Positions 46,991-54,997 of a stretch of DNA of 64,000 nucleotides are shown one piece after another. Made by a program: the position numbers and the translations under genes. Source of the DNA: Thalassotalea atypica (GTDB lineage: Bacteria; Pseudomonadota; Gammaproteobacteria; Enterobacterales; Alteromonadaceae). Each line of letters starts with the position of its first letter. Position 1 is the first letter of the stretch. The DNA is taken from positions 124,001-188,000 of the forward strand of contig NZ_AP027364.1 in assembly GCF_030295975.1 (NCBI RefSeq). The letters run 5' to 3'. The notes under the pieces were generated by a model. It did no database searches. It saw only the letters and a list, made by a program, of their open reading frames with translations, and had not been told where the DNA came from.

Positions 46991-47730
46991 TGAATTATTG
47001 TGCTAATGACACCTTGATAGCTCAATCTAAAAGGGCTGTGTGCGCTATCTTAATGTTAGTGGTTAGTGTAGGTCATTGCACAAATATTGAACATATTGAT
47101 ATTAGTAGCTATTACATTCCGGGTTTGGTTGAGAGTGAATCCAAGGGCGTGATGATTGATATGTTAAGAAAACTGGAACAAGTTCAGCAGATTAAGTTCA
47201 ATTTGTCACTCATGCCAACAGTAAGAGTTCAAAAGAGTTTTCAGACTGGTGCAGTGTATAGCTACTTTCCTGAGCTTGAAGAATTTCGCCCATTACCTTC
47301 GTGCCGAACGGTGAGTTTTATGCAAAAGAAAATTATTGCAATAACTCGTCGAGGTGAACCTCCTATTCTGGATGCCTCTGATTTAGAAGGGAAACGAGTA
47401 GGGGCTGTTAAAGGGTACAGCTATGGTTTGGCTATCATAAACAATGAAAACATTGCTTTGCATCGAGTCAACAATGACACCGTCAATTTGCAAAAACTGT
47501 TTGCAGGTCGTATAGACGTTATTATTGGTGATGTGCATTCCACTATTGCAGCCATTAAACAATCAAAAATGGTTGCTCAACTTGAGTACGATGTAGATAG
47601 GCCTGTAGCGCTATTAGATGTTTTCTTTGTTTTTCCTGACCATGGTTATGGAAAAATTCATTGTGAACAAGTGTCAAAAGGGATTGAAATACTCAAAGAG
47701 CAAGGCGATCTCAAACGTTGGTTTGGATAG
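46990..47730 (+). CDS. Periplasmic amino-acid-binding-like protein
   Basis: A family 3 solute-binding-type protein of 246 residues. After a signal segment (about 14-30, LMLVVSVGHC) it has two-lobed fold motifs: GVMIDMLRKLEQ, LEGKRVGAVKGYSYG and LFAGRIDVIIGD. There is no transporter gene nearby, so it may be an orphan receptor rather than an import component. Starts by TAATG overlap with tex, so it is probably translated from the tex message. Somewhat divergent; ligand not predictable. Confidence 0.7.
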   Translation: MNYCANDTLIAQSKRAVCAILMLVVSVGHCTNIEHIDISSYYIPGLVESESKGVMIDMLRKLEQVQQIKFNLSLMPTVRVQKSFQTGAVYSYFPELEEFRPLPSCRTVSFMQKKIIAITRRGEPPILDASDLEGKRVGAVKGYSYGLAIINNENIALHRVNNDTVNLQKLFAGRIDVIIGDVHSTIAAIKQSKMVAQLEYDVDRPVALLDVFFVFPDHGYGKIHCEQVSKGIEILKEQGDLKRWFG

Positions 47731-47740
47731 CGCTCGCATA

Positions 47741-47767
47741 AAAAAAAGGGAGACATGACGTCTCCCT
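47741..47767 (-). terminator. Terminator of the porin gene
   Basis: An 8-bp stem AGGGAGAC/GTCTCCCT with a 5-base loop and a long run of A on the plus strand (47739-47746), giving a U-tract for the minus transcript. A second small hairpin (ACCC/GGGT near 47776-47787) precedes it in the same transcript. Confidence 0.85.
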
Positions 47768-47810
47768 AAAAAGCCACCCTTACGGGTTTTCTTGGAACTT
47801 GTTTGATTGA

Positions 47811-48881
47811 CTATAAAACGTATTTCGCTGAAACTTGGGTGTAGAAAGAATCTGCATCTACATCTTTCATTTCAAATTGTCCCACCTCAAAACCAAACGA
47901 TAATTTAGGCGTATAATTTTTAAATACGTTAATGCCCACTTGTGTACGTTCACGATCAGATTCGTCAGTTTCAATGTAACCATAGAATACGGATGATCTA
48001 ATATCTTCAGTCCAAAAGTGACGATAAGCAGCCATATACGCGGTTGTTTCTTCTACTTCACCGTTGTATACGTCTGGAGCAGCGGTAACACCGACATAGC
48101 GGCCCATTTCGCCTTGATGTACCTGGAATCTAAAATCATCTTTACCTACGGTTTTAATACGACCGGCTACGGAAAAACCAACGGCCGTTTCAGTATCACC
48201 ATTGGTGAAATTTAAGCGTCTTACCAATGCTGAAGTGGTTACATTACCCCAGTCTCCTTTGAAGGTGTATCGACCAATAATATCTGGTACATCGTCACTG
48301 GCGGAGTCGGCGTCAGGCGAGTCATCAATACTGTCGTTGCCCCAAGATTCAGGGTTTTCTAGCGCAATAGATAAGTTACCGTAGTCATACTTGAACATAG
48401 TGTTTCGTACGAAAACTTCACCCACCATAGGGCCAGCAAAGTCCGCAGTTTCTGCTAATGCGCTGGTGTTCATAAACGTTGTCCATGTTTGACCAGCAGT
48501 TAATCCTTTATATTTTATAAATGCGTGGCGTAACCTCGGATGGGATGAATTAGAAATGACTTGGTTACCACCGCCGCCATAAAAATCCATCTCTAGAAAA
48601 CCGGTCACCTCGCCGTGAACAAACTTCATATTAAAGCGCGATTCATTAGCAAAAAACTTTGTTTGAGATTGATCCTCAGGCAGCTTTGTGCCACCGCCGA
48701 TCCAAAAATCACGATAAGCGACATTACCATCGACATATCGGCCATCAATCTTGATGAAGCCCCCGAAAGTAATGGAGTCTGTCTCTGATAACTTAATCTC
48801 ATAGCCTGCTTGAGCAGCACCAGAAGTGGCGATTAGCGCGCACACGAATGCGGCCTTATTGAAAAGCTTGTTCTTATTCAT
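47811..48881 (-). CDS. DcaP-like outer-membrane porin
   Basis: A signal peptide (1-25, GAAQA) precedes a beta-barrel of 16 or so amphipathic strands with aromatic girdles. Recognisable pieces of the DcaP family are ITFGGFIKIDGRYV, RFNMKFVHGEVTGFLEMDFYGG (quoted from EVTGFLEMDF), LRHAFIKYKGLTAGQTWTTFM, and the terminal strand YTQVSAKYVL. DcaP-type trimeric porins take up small carboxylic acids or peptides. Next to acs, it could serve acetate or related acids (inference). Own terminator. Confidence 0.82.
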   Translation of the reverse strand: MNKNKLFNKAAFVCALIATSGAAQAGYEIKLSETDSITFGGFIKIDGRYVDGNVAYRDFWIGGGTKLPEDQSQTKFFANESRFNMKFVHGEVTGFLEMDFYGGGGNQVISNSSHPRLRHAFIKYKGLTAGQTWTTFMNTSALAETADFAGPMVGEVFVRNTMFKYDYGNLSIALENPESWGNDSIDDSPDADSASDDVPDIIGRYTFKGDWGNVTTSALVRRLNFTNGDTETAVGFSVAGRIKTVGKDDFRFQVHQGEMGRYVGVTAAPDVYNGEVEETTAYMAAYRHFWTEDIRSSVFYGYIETDESDRERTQVGINVFKNYTPKLSFGFEVGQFEMKDVDADSFYTQVSAKYVL

Positions 48882-48969
48882 TGTTCTCTCCGGTATTTAT
48901 AGCCTTGAGACTGGAATAGAAGTTTCCGAGTTTATTATTATGTCTATCGGCTATTTAGCTTGTTGTAAT

Positions 48970-48993
48970 AGGCACAGAGAGACCCCTGTGCCT
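48970..48993 (-). terminator. Hairpin after acs
   Basis: An 8-bp stem AGGCACAG/CTGTGCCT with an 8-base loop lies just past the acs stop. The minus-strand U-tract is poor, so termination is uncertain. Confidence 0.45.
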
Positions 48994-48999
48994 TTAGGT

Positions 49000-50898
49000 T
49001 TATTCTTCTAATGTACTTAAGTCACCTTCGTCTTGTCCTAAAGCTCTCGCTTTAAGCACACGACGCATGATTTTTCCTGAGCGAGTTTTCGGTAACGCGT
49101 CAACAAAGTCTGCAGTTTCAGGCATGGCAATTCGGCCCATTTCTTTAGCAACATGTTCTCGCAGCTCGAGTGATAACTCTTTGCTCTTTTCAATGCCTTG
49201 TTTCAAAATAACGTAGGTATGAATTGCGTTACCTTTTAGCTCGTGTGGTAGGCCAACAGCAGCAGCTTCACTAACAGCAGGATGACTTACTAACGCGCTT
49301 TCAATTTCCGCTGTACCTAAGCGATAACCACTGACTTTAAGTACTTCGTCCATACGACCGATGACCCAAATGTAACCATCTTCATCGATCTTGGCACTAT
49401 CACCGGCCAAGTATCGCCAGCTGCCATCTTCTTCCTGTGACCAATATAAGTCTTTATAGCGGTCATCATCTTTGAAGATTGTCCTAGCCATACCTGGCCA
49501 AGGGTTTTTAATGATTAATTTACCTTCTTCATTTTCAGGCACGTCGTTGCCATCGTCATCTACTACCGACATTTCATTTCCAAAAAATGGTTTAGTAGCA
49601 GAGCCTGGTTTTAAAGGCGTTATTGGTAACGGACAGACCATGAAACCACCGGTTTCTGTTTGCCACCAAGTATCAATGATTGGGCATTTATCTTGGCCGA
49701 TTACATGGTGGTACCATTTCCATGCCTCAGGGTTGATTGGCTCACCGACGCTACCTAATAAGCGAAGGCTTGATAAATCATGTTTTTGTGGCCAGCGGTC
49801 GCCAAAACGCATTAAGCCGCGAATTGCTGTTGGTGACGTGTACAGAATATTGATGCCGTACTTTTCAATAATTTGCCACCAGCGGTTCGGGTAAGGGTAG
49901 TTAGGCGCACCTTCATATAACATGATGGTGGCACCATTGATCAATGGTCCATAAACAATGTAACTATGTCCGGTGATCCAACCTGGATCTGCCGCACACC
50001 ACCATCTGTCTTGTGGCTTAATATCAAATGCCATTCGGTGTGTGGTTGAAGTATAAACTGCGTAGCCACCGTGCGTGTGTAACATACCTTTGGGCTTGCC
50101 TGTCGTACCCGAGGTATACAGAATGAATAGTGGGTCTTCAGCGCTGGTTGGCTCGGTTTCACATTTAGGACTTGCGATAGGAAGCGCCTTTAAGTCGTGC
50201 AACCAAAAGTCACGTGCTGGTTCCATTTCAACGTCTAACTCGTTGTTTTTTACACAAATACAAACTTCAATTGACGGTGAGCGCTGCATCGCTTCGTTAG
50301 CAATTGATTTGAGATCAATTTGCTTTCCGCGTCGCCAACCGCCATCGGCAGTGATAAGAACGCGCGAATGGGCATCGTCGATACGTGAGGCTAAAGCTTC
50401 CGTACTAAAGCCTCCGTATACGACGGAATGAATTGCGCCTATTTTGGCGCAAGCGAGCATAGCAAAGACCAGTTCAGGAATTTGTGGCATGTAAATGGTT
50501 ACGATATCGCCTTTTTGAACGCCCATGCTTTTTAGGACGTTGGCAAACTGGCAAACCTCACGGTTTAAACCGTTGTATGAAAAGTTTCTGACTTGCCCAT
50601 TTTCACCTTCCCAAATAATCGCCATTTTATTGCGATTAGCGTTTTCTAAATGGCGATCAACCGCGTTGTGAACGATATTGATTTCGCCGCCGTCAAACCA
50701 TTTATAAAATGGGGCATTGGATTCATCCAAAACATTGTCCCATTTTTTATACCAGCTTAGAGTTTCGGCTTGCTCGGCCCAAAAGCCCTCACGATCATTA
50801 ACAGAGTAATCATAAAGTGCCTGATAGTCGCTGACATTGGCTTGGTCAATCACCTCTTGGCTGGGGTAAAAAATATCGTTTTTATTAGTTTCGGTCAT
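49000..50898 (-). CDS. acs: Acetyl-CoA synthetase
   Basis: High-affinity AMP-forming enzyme that turns acetate, ATP and CoA into acetyl-CoA. At 632 residues it is near the E. coli length. Motifs: the AMP-binding loop YTSGTTGKPKG, WWCAADPGWITGHSY, DTWWQTETGG, YLAGDSAKIDEDGYIWVIGRMDEVLKVSGYRLGTAE (quoted from GRMDEVLKVSGYRLGTAE) and the acetylation-controlled lysine in PKTRSGKIMRR (Lys608). Shine-Dalgarno CGGAGAC before the ATG. Two TTAGAC-type dyads lie 80-130 bases upstream. Confidence 0.97.
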   Translation of the reverse strand: MTETNKNDIFYPSQEVIDQANVSDYQALYDYSVNDREGFWAEQAETLSWYKKWDNVLDESNAPFYKWFDGGEINIVHNAVDRHLENANRNKMAIIWEGENGQVRNFSYNGLNREVCQFANVLKSMGVQKGDIVTIYMPQIPELVFAMLACAKIGAIHSVVYGGFSTEALASRIDDAHSRVLITADGGWRRGKQIDLKSIANEAMQRSPSIEVCICVKNNELDVEMEPARDFWLHDLKALPIASPKCETEPTSAEDPLFILYTSGTTGKPKGMLHTHGGYAVYTSTTHRMAFDIKPQDRWWCAADPGWITGHSYIVYGPLINGATIMLYEGAPNYPYPNRWWQIIEKYGINILYTSPTAIRGLMRFGDRWPQKHDLSSLRLLGSVGEPINPEAWKWYHHVIGQDKCPIIDTWWQTETGGFMVCPLPITPLKPGSATKPFFGNEMSVVDDDGNDVPENEEGKLIIKNPWPGMARTIFKDDDRYKDLYWSQEEDGSWRYLAGDSAKIDEDGYIWVIGRMDEVLKVSGYRLGTAEIESALVSHPAVSEAAAVGLPHELKGNAIHTYVILKQGIEKSKELSLELREHVAKEMGRIAMPETADFVDALPKTRSGKIMRRVLKARALGQDEGDLSTLEE

Positions 50899-50977
50899 TT
50901 GTTGTCTCCGTGACTTACCGAGCAGGCAAGTTGATTTCTATGTTTATTACATTAAGTTTTAATCTCACTATTAGAAA

Positions 50978-50993
50978 TTAGACCTAAGTCTAA
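50978..50993 (-). promoter_or_regulatory. Candidate CrbR site 1 upstream of acs
   Basis: TTAGACCTAAGTCTAA is a perfect inverted repeat TTAGAC-N4-GTCTAA about 80-95 bases before the acs start. The same motif recurs at 51011, 54554 and 61572. LuxR-type regulators bind such dyads. CrbR controls acs in Vibrio and Pseudomonas (known), so CrbR is the inferred binder. Confidence 0.6.
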
Positions 50994-51010
50994 AATCCAG
51001 TTATTTCGTC

Positions 51011-51026
51011 TTAGACTTTAGTCGTA
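51011..51026 (-). promoter_or_regulatory. Candidate CrbR site 2 upstream of acs
   Basis: TTAGACTTTAGTCGTA keeps one perfect half-site and matches the TTAGAC-N4-GTCTAA dyad at 10 of 12 positions. It starts 33 bases from site 1, three helical turns, so both would face the same side. The rest of 50899-51256 is AT-rich leader and promoter DNA for acs and for the divergent DksA-like gene; no gene seen. Confidence 0.5.
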
Positions 51027-51256
51027 GTGGCGACCAATTGCATCTCAAATTGATACATTAAATCTTTATAAGTTAGAGCGTAAAGGTTAGTTAATTAATT
51101 GAATGCCTTAACATAACAAGGGATATTAAAGTACTTCATTCCGGCGATACGTTGCATTGAAAGATCAAAAAATTACAAAGATGTATCGACATTGTGCCAG
51201 ATCAATATAAGTCAAAATCATCGGGGTAAACTGAATTCATCAACGAGGAGATAGTT

Positions 51257-51571
51257 ATGGTCGCTCAACAATTATTTGAACAATTGACTGCGAAAAAACA
51301 GCAGCTCAGTCAGCGTATTGAAGCAATAACTAATGATTTTCAAAAAGGTCGTTCGGCAGATTTTGCTGAGCAAACGACAGAGTGTGAAAACGACCAAGTG
51401 CTTAACGTGATCCGTGATGAAGCCAAAGAGGAGCTCAAGCAAATTAATCACGCATTACAACGGATTAAAGACGATGCGTTTGGTCAATGTACTGAATGTG
51501 GCGAACAAATTGCCCAAGCGCGTTTGAACGCTTTACCTTATACCGATTTTTGTATTAATTGCGCTAACTAG
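51257..51571 (+). CDS. TraR/DksA-like zinc-finger protein
   Basis: A 104-residue member of the TraR/DksA family: N-terminal coiled-coil (about 5-70) and C-terminal C4 zinc finger (Cys78, Cys81, Cys99, Cys102; CTECGEQ and FCINC). It is shorter than DksA (151 residues) and lacks the DxxDxA tip motif of DksA, so effects on RNA polymerase may differ. Shine-Dalgarno CGAGGAG before the ATG. Nine bases ahead of a YdcH-type gene. It is divergent from acs and shares its upstream region. Confidence 0.87.
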   Translation: MVAQQLFEQLTAKKQQLSQRIEAITNDFQKGRSADFAEQTTECENDQVLNVIRDEAKEELKQINHALQRIKDDAFGQCTECGEQIAQARLNALPYTDFCINCAN

Positions 51572-51580
51572 GACAATCTT

Positions 51581-51832
51581 ATGTTAAATGAAAAACACGA
51601 TTTACATCACGAATTTCCAGAATTTAAAGAAGAAATCCATCACCTTAAAATGAATGATACTCGTTTTGCACGTTTGTTTAAGGAGTACCATGAATTAGAT
51701 CACGAAGTGATCCGCATAGAGCAAGGCGTGGAAAACACAGCTGATGAATATTTGGAACAGCAGAAAAAACAACGACTACATCTAAAAGATGCTCTATTTA
51801 CGATGCTTAAAAAGCATCAGCAGACAGCATAA
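51581..51832 (+). CDS. YdcH family (DUF465) small protein
   Basis: An 83-residue, highly charged, helical protein. It matches the YdcH/DUF465 family: HHEFPEFKEEIHHLKMNDTRFARLFKEYHELDHEVIRIE (key pieces HEFPEF, HLKMND and FKEYHELDHEV). Function unknown. Co-transcribed with the DksA-like gene and followed by a strong terminator. Confidence 0.9.
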   Translation: MLNEKHDLHHEFPEFKEEIHHLKMNDTRFARLFKEYHELDHEVIRIEQGVENTADEYLEQQKKQRLHLKDALFTMLKKHQQTA

Positions 51833-51881
51833 CCCCTGAATTTTTTGTTATTTGGTAAACTTCCTTCCTTTTCAATTTTGT

Positions 51882-51936
51882 ACAGGCATTGACAATACCC
51901 GAGATAATTACTGTTATCGTCATTGCCTGTTTTTTT
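51882..51936 (+). terminator. Terminator of the DksA-like/ydcH operon
   Basis: ACAGGCA (51882-51888) pairs with TGCCTGT (51924-51930), with inner pairing GAC/GTC and GATAA/TTATC, followed by seven T. It overlaps the last bases of the converging exonuclease gene. Confidence 0.8.
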
Positions 51937-52618
51937 ACCTTAATATATCCCTTAGAAGGCTATTTGCATTATTGTGAGTAGCTAAATCAACCAGCAATAA
52001 CTCTGCCGTTGCGATCGCATCGTTTAACGCATTGTGAGCGTAATGAGCAGGCAATCCATAATTTTCGCGAAGATTGGTCAGCCGTAATTCTGACGGGTGA
52101 TAATCGGCTTGTCGCATGTCCAAGCGACGTTTGGCAATTGCCAATGTATCAATAACGGGAAAAACAGGTACAAAACCGTACAGCTGTTTACAGGCTTGTG
52201 CCAAAAAACTGATTTCTATTTTAGCAAAATGAGCCAGCATCACTTTTCCTGCTAGGGCATTAAGCAGTTTTTCTATGGCGAATTTCAACTCGACACCACA
52301 GAGTTTTTCTTGCTCGGTTATTTGGTGAATGACAACATTTTCAGCGGCTAATCGCAGCTGACATTTGATGATAAAGTGCTCTGCCGTCGACAATTTAATC
52401 CGATGATTCAGCAAGTCAACGTAGCCAATGCTGAGCAATTGGTCGTCGATTGGATCTAGACCTGTGGTTTCAAAATCTAGCGCAAGTATAGGGACTTGAT
52501 CAATAGGCGTATTTGGCTCAGGAAACGGCACCGATAAAAACTCTCGTATTGGACCAGATGGTGCTTTTTTCAATTGACGCTTTCGTTTTGCGTTTAAGCC
52601 AAAAAGTGAATTTAACAT
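51935..52618 (-). CDS. DEDDh 3'-5' exonuclease, DNA polymerase III epsilon-like
   Basis: A 227-residue exonuclease of the DnaQ superfamily. Exo I is LALDFETTGLDP with the D-x-E pair, Exo II is near MLAHFAKIEISFL, and Exo III is the DEDDh-type HNALNDAIATAELLL. It is not DnaQ itself, being a stand-alone paralogue. It follows the CBS/nucleotidyltransferase gene by 12 bases, a pairing that recurs beside acs/symporter genes in marine Gammaproteobacteria (recalled, not checked). Role unknown. Confidence 0.87.
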   Translation of the reverse strand: MLNSLFGLNAKRKRQLKKAPSGPIREFLSVPFPEPNTPIDQVPILALDFETTGLDPIDDQLLSIGYVDLLNHRIKLSTAEHFIIKCQLRLAAENVVIHQITEQEKLCGVELKFAIEKLLNALAGKVMLAHFAKIEISFLAQACKQLYGFVPVFPVIDTLAIAKRRLDMRQADYHPSELRLTNLRENYGLPAHYAHNALNDAIATAELLLVDLATHNNANSLLRDILR

Positions 52619-52630
52619 GCTAGGTGTACC

Positions 52631-54484
52631 TTAATACGTCGACTGTCGGTTATCTTGCATGGTTTTAATCACTTTGAATGCATCTTTTAGGTGTTCTCGT
52701 TCAAGGCGTGAGATTTCTTTCGGCGCTAGGTAGTTATCTGCTGTTTCTTCAGCGGCCAGCTGGTTGGACTGATGGCTCAAACGCAAGCTGCCTAAAAACT
52801 CAAAGGCATCAATTAAATTGGCGCTTGCTCCTTTGGTTAGCGATTTGGTTCCAGATGCTTGCTGCAATCGCTCAATAGTATTGACTGAGCTTATCCCTTC
52901 ACTGAGCGCATAAATTCGTGCTAAATCTACAATGGGCGCAACGCCATTGTGCTTTAAGTCCATGCTTTTCTTATCTTTGCCATTTGAACTCAAGACAAAG
53001 TCCCTGAAAAAACCCAGTGGCGGTTTATGCTGCAGAGCGTTTTTTGACAAATGTGCGATGAATAAACTCGATTTTTGAGTTTTTCTGAGCATGGCGCTGC
53101 GCACTCGCTCCAATAACATTTTGTCTCCATAAACGGTGGTTAAATCGAAAAAGATGCTGCAGTGCATTAGTGCTTTAGGGTCTGGAGTGTCTATCCATTG
53201 TTGAAAGTACAAATGCCATTGCTGCTCTGTTTGCCGCCATTTCGGATTAGTGGCCATGACTTGGCCAGGGCAATAAACAAAACCACAGGCATTTAGACCA
53301 TCACAGACGAATTGCGCTAGTTGTTCAAACCAAGGGAGTTGTGCCTCGGTGACACTGTTGTCGATGATGAGTGCATTATCTTGATCTGAATGGGCAAATT
53401 GTTCTTGCCTCGCTTGTGAGCCCGCGGCTAACCATGCATAAGATACGGGCGCCTCGCCGAGTTTTGCCTCGCCAAGTTCAATCAACCGAATAGTAAAAGC
53501 CATAGTAATGGCGCTGATGCTTTTACCGACTTGCTCTGCTGTGGTGCCAAGTTTCGTCATTTTAAGCTGTAGCTTAGGTAACATCTTGCCAATGTCCACG
53601 AGTGCTTCGATCGATTTCGCGCGATGTATTAAGCTGCTTAGATTGATGGCATTTTGCCCTTCATAATGCATCAGATCAGTAATGGTTAGCATGCCATCGA
53701 GCTGTCCCTGTTTGGTAATAGGTAAATGATGAATATGGTGACTTGTCATTAAAACCAGTGCATCAAAAGCGGTGTGGCGTAAATCTAATGTGGTGATATT
53801 GGGGGTCATAATGGTGTGTATTGGTTCATTTGGTGATATGCCTTGAGCAATACAGCGTCGACGAAAGTCTTTATCGGTTACTATTCCTTTAACCTCGTCA
53901 TTGTTATCAACCACCACTAAACAAGAGTAACCTAGTTCCGTCATTGTTCTTGCTGTATCAGCGATACTTTGGCCGATATTTATGCTGGCGGCAGGTGATT
54001 GGTATAGCTGCTCAAGCGCGGTATTTGATAACGACGAATTGATGATCGCTTCTTCATGAAGCTGCGACACTGTGGACTTTAGTCGCTCTTCAGCTGATTG
54101 CTCAAAAAATTGCACCGTTTGAGGGTAATCAACGACTGCGGCTAACAAATCTGTCTTGCTAACGGCATAAATGAGGCAATCTTCGTCGACATGCACACGG
54201 ATGTCAGCGTATTTTTCAGGATAGGCAAAAATAGAACAAATATCACCTTCACCGTATTTGCCCAATAGAGTGCCATCGATATCAAGGTAACTGAGCGCGC
54301 CCTTTCTAACAATGTAAAAATGTGGTGTATCAAAGGACTCTGGTGGCAAAAATTGCTCTTTCACCACGTAGCAAATATTAATTTGCCTGACTAAGTGGAA
54401 AATCGCCATTTCACTTAATGGTTCGAAAGGCGTTGTCGCCTTGATAAATGCATAAATTTCGCTGAGTTCGTTATCCATTGCCAT
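52631..54484 (-). CDS. cNMP-binding / CBS / DUF294 nucleotidyltransferase
   Basis: A 617-residue cytoplasmic signalling protein. In order: cyclic-nucleotide-binding-like domain (about 15-130), two CBS domains (about 165-285; VVVDNNDEVKGIVTDKDFRRR and HLPITKQGQLDGMLTITDLM, quoted in short pieces), DUF294 nucleotidyltransferase (about 310-450) with GSQARQEQFAHSDQDNALI, and the DUF294 C-terminal domain. The nucleotidyltransferase resembles the GlnD catalytic domain. The likely role is adenylate or cAMP sensing in acetate metabolism, an inference from domains and position. Confidence 0.87.
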   Translation of the reverse strand: MAMDNELSEIYAFIKATTPFEPLSEMAIFHLVRQINICYVVKEQFLPPESFDTPHFYIVRKGALSYLDIDGTLLGKYGEGDICSIFAYPEKYADIRVHVDEDCLIYAVSKTDLLAAVVDYPQTVQFFEQSAEERLKSTVSQLHEEAIINSSLSNTALEQLYQSPAASINIGQSIADTARTMTELGYSCLVVVDNNDEVKGIVTDKDFRRRCIAQGISPNEPIHTIMTPNITTLDLRHTAFDALVLMTSHHIHHLPITKQGQLDGMLTITDLMHYEGQNAINLSSLIHRAKSIEALVDIGKMLPKLQLKMTKLGTTAEQVGKSISAITMAFTIRLIELGEAKLGEAPVSYAWLAAGSQARQEQFAHSDQDNALIIDNSVTEAQLPWFEQLAQFVCDGLNACGFVYCPGQVMATNPKWRQTEQQWHLYFQQWIDTPDPKALMHCSIFFDLTTVYGDKMLLERVRSAMLRKTQKSSLFIAHLSKNALQHKPPLGFFRDFVLSSNGKDKKSMDLKHNGVAPIVDLARIYALSEGISSVNTIERLQQASGTKSLTKGASANLIDAFEFLGSLRLSHQSNQLAAEETADNYLAPKEISRLEREHLKDAFKVIKTMQDNRQSTY

Positions 54485-54553
54485 TCACCTTGGGGTTGAT
54501 GCAAGTAAATTTTGTGGACTAACGTCATGATAGTCAAATGCTTTGAAGCAAAC

Positions 54554-54569
54554 CTAGACTAAAGTTGAA
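54554..54569 (+). promoter_or_regulatory. Weaker candidate CrbR site upstream of the symporter
   Basis: CTAGACTAAAGTTGAA matches TTAGAC-N4-GTCTAA at 9 of 12 positions. It lies in the 264-base region between the divergent nucleotidyltransferase gene and the symporter operon, 180 bases from the latter. Alone it would be unconvincing; its location in the same regulon is what makes it notable. The rest of the gap is AT-rich leader DNA with no gene seen. Confidence 0.35.
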
Positions 54570-54748
54570 TACCTTGCGAAATCATTCGTTGCTAATGTTT
54601 AGCGTAAGTTAGTTTGATAGTGGATAAATCTCATTTGATTGTTCACTGGGTCTTGTTCACTAACAAACTAACTCAAGGGCTACTTCCTAGATGAACTAGG
54701 CCTTAATAATTACTCTAAAAAATACAGGCGTTAACGAGGAGAATAATT

Positions 54749-54997
54749 GTGGAAACGACAAGTTATTGGCAGGAAAACCTGCGTTTAATCTTTATCTGTC
54801 TCGCGATTTGGTTCGTTGTATCTTTCGGCTTTGGTTTGTTACTTGTAGAACCGCTTAATGCGATCCGTTTGGGTGGCTATAAATTAGGCTTTTGGTTTGC
54901 TCAACAAGGATCTATCTACACCTTCGTCGGATTAATTTTTTGGTATACGGCCAAAATGAACCAATTAGACAAAAAATATAATGTGGAGGAGTCGTAA
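54749..54997 (+). CDS. DUF4212 small subunit of a sodium/solute symporter
   Basis: An 82-residue membrane protein with two helices (about 12-34 and 46-68), matching DUF4212: YWQENLRLIFICLAIWFVVSFG (quoted from YWQENLRLI), LGGYKLGFWFAQQGSIY. DUF4212 genes always sit directly before the SSS-family symporter, as here, where the stop and next start share one base (TAATG). It probably supports the symporter's membrane assembly. RBS GAGGAG. Confidence 0.92.
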   Translation: METTSYWQENLRLIFICLAIWFVVSFGFGLLLVEPLNAIRLGGYKLGFWFAQQGSIYTFVGLIFWYTAKMNQLDKKYNVEES

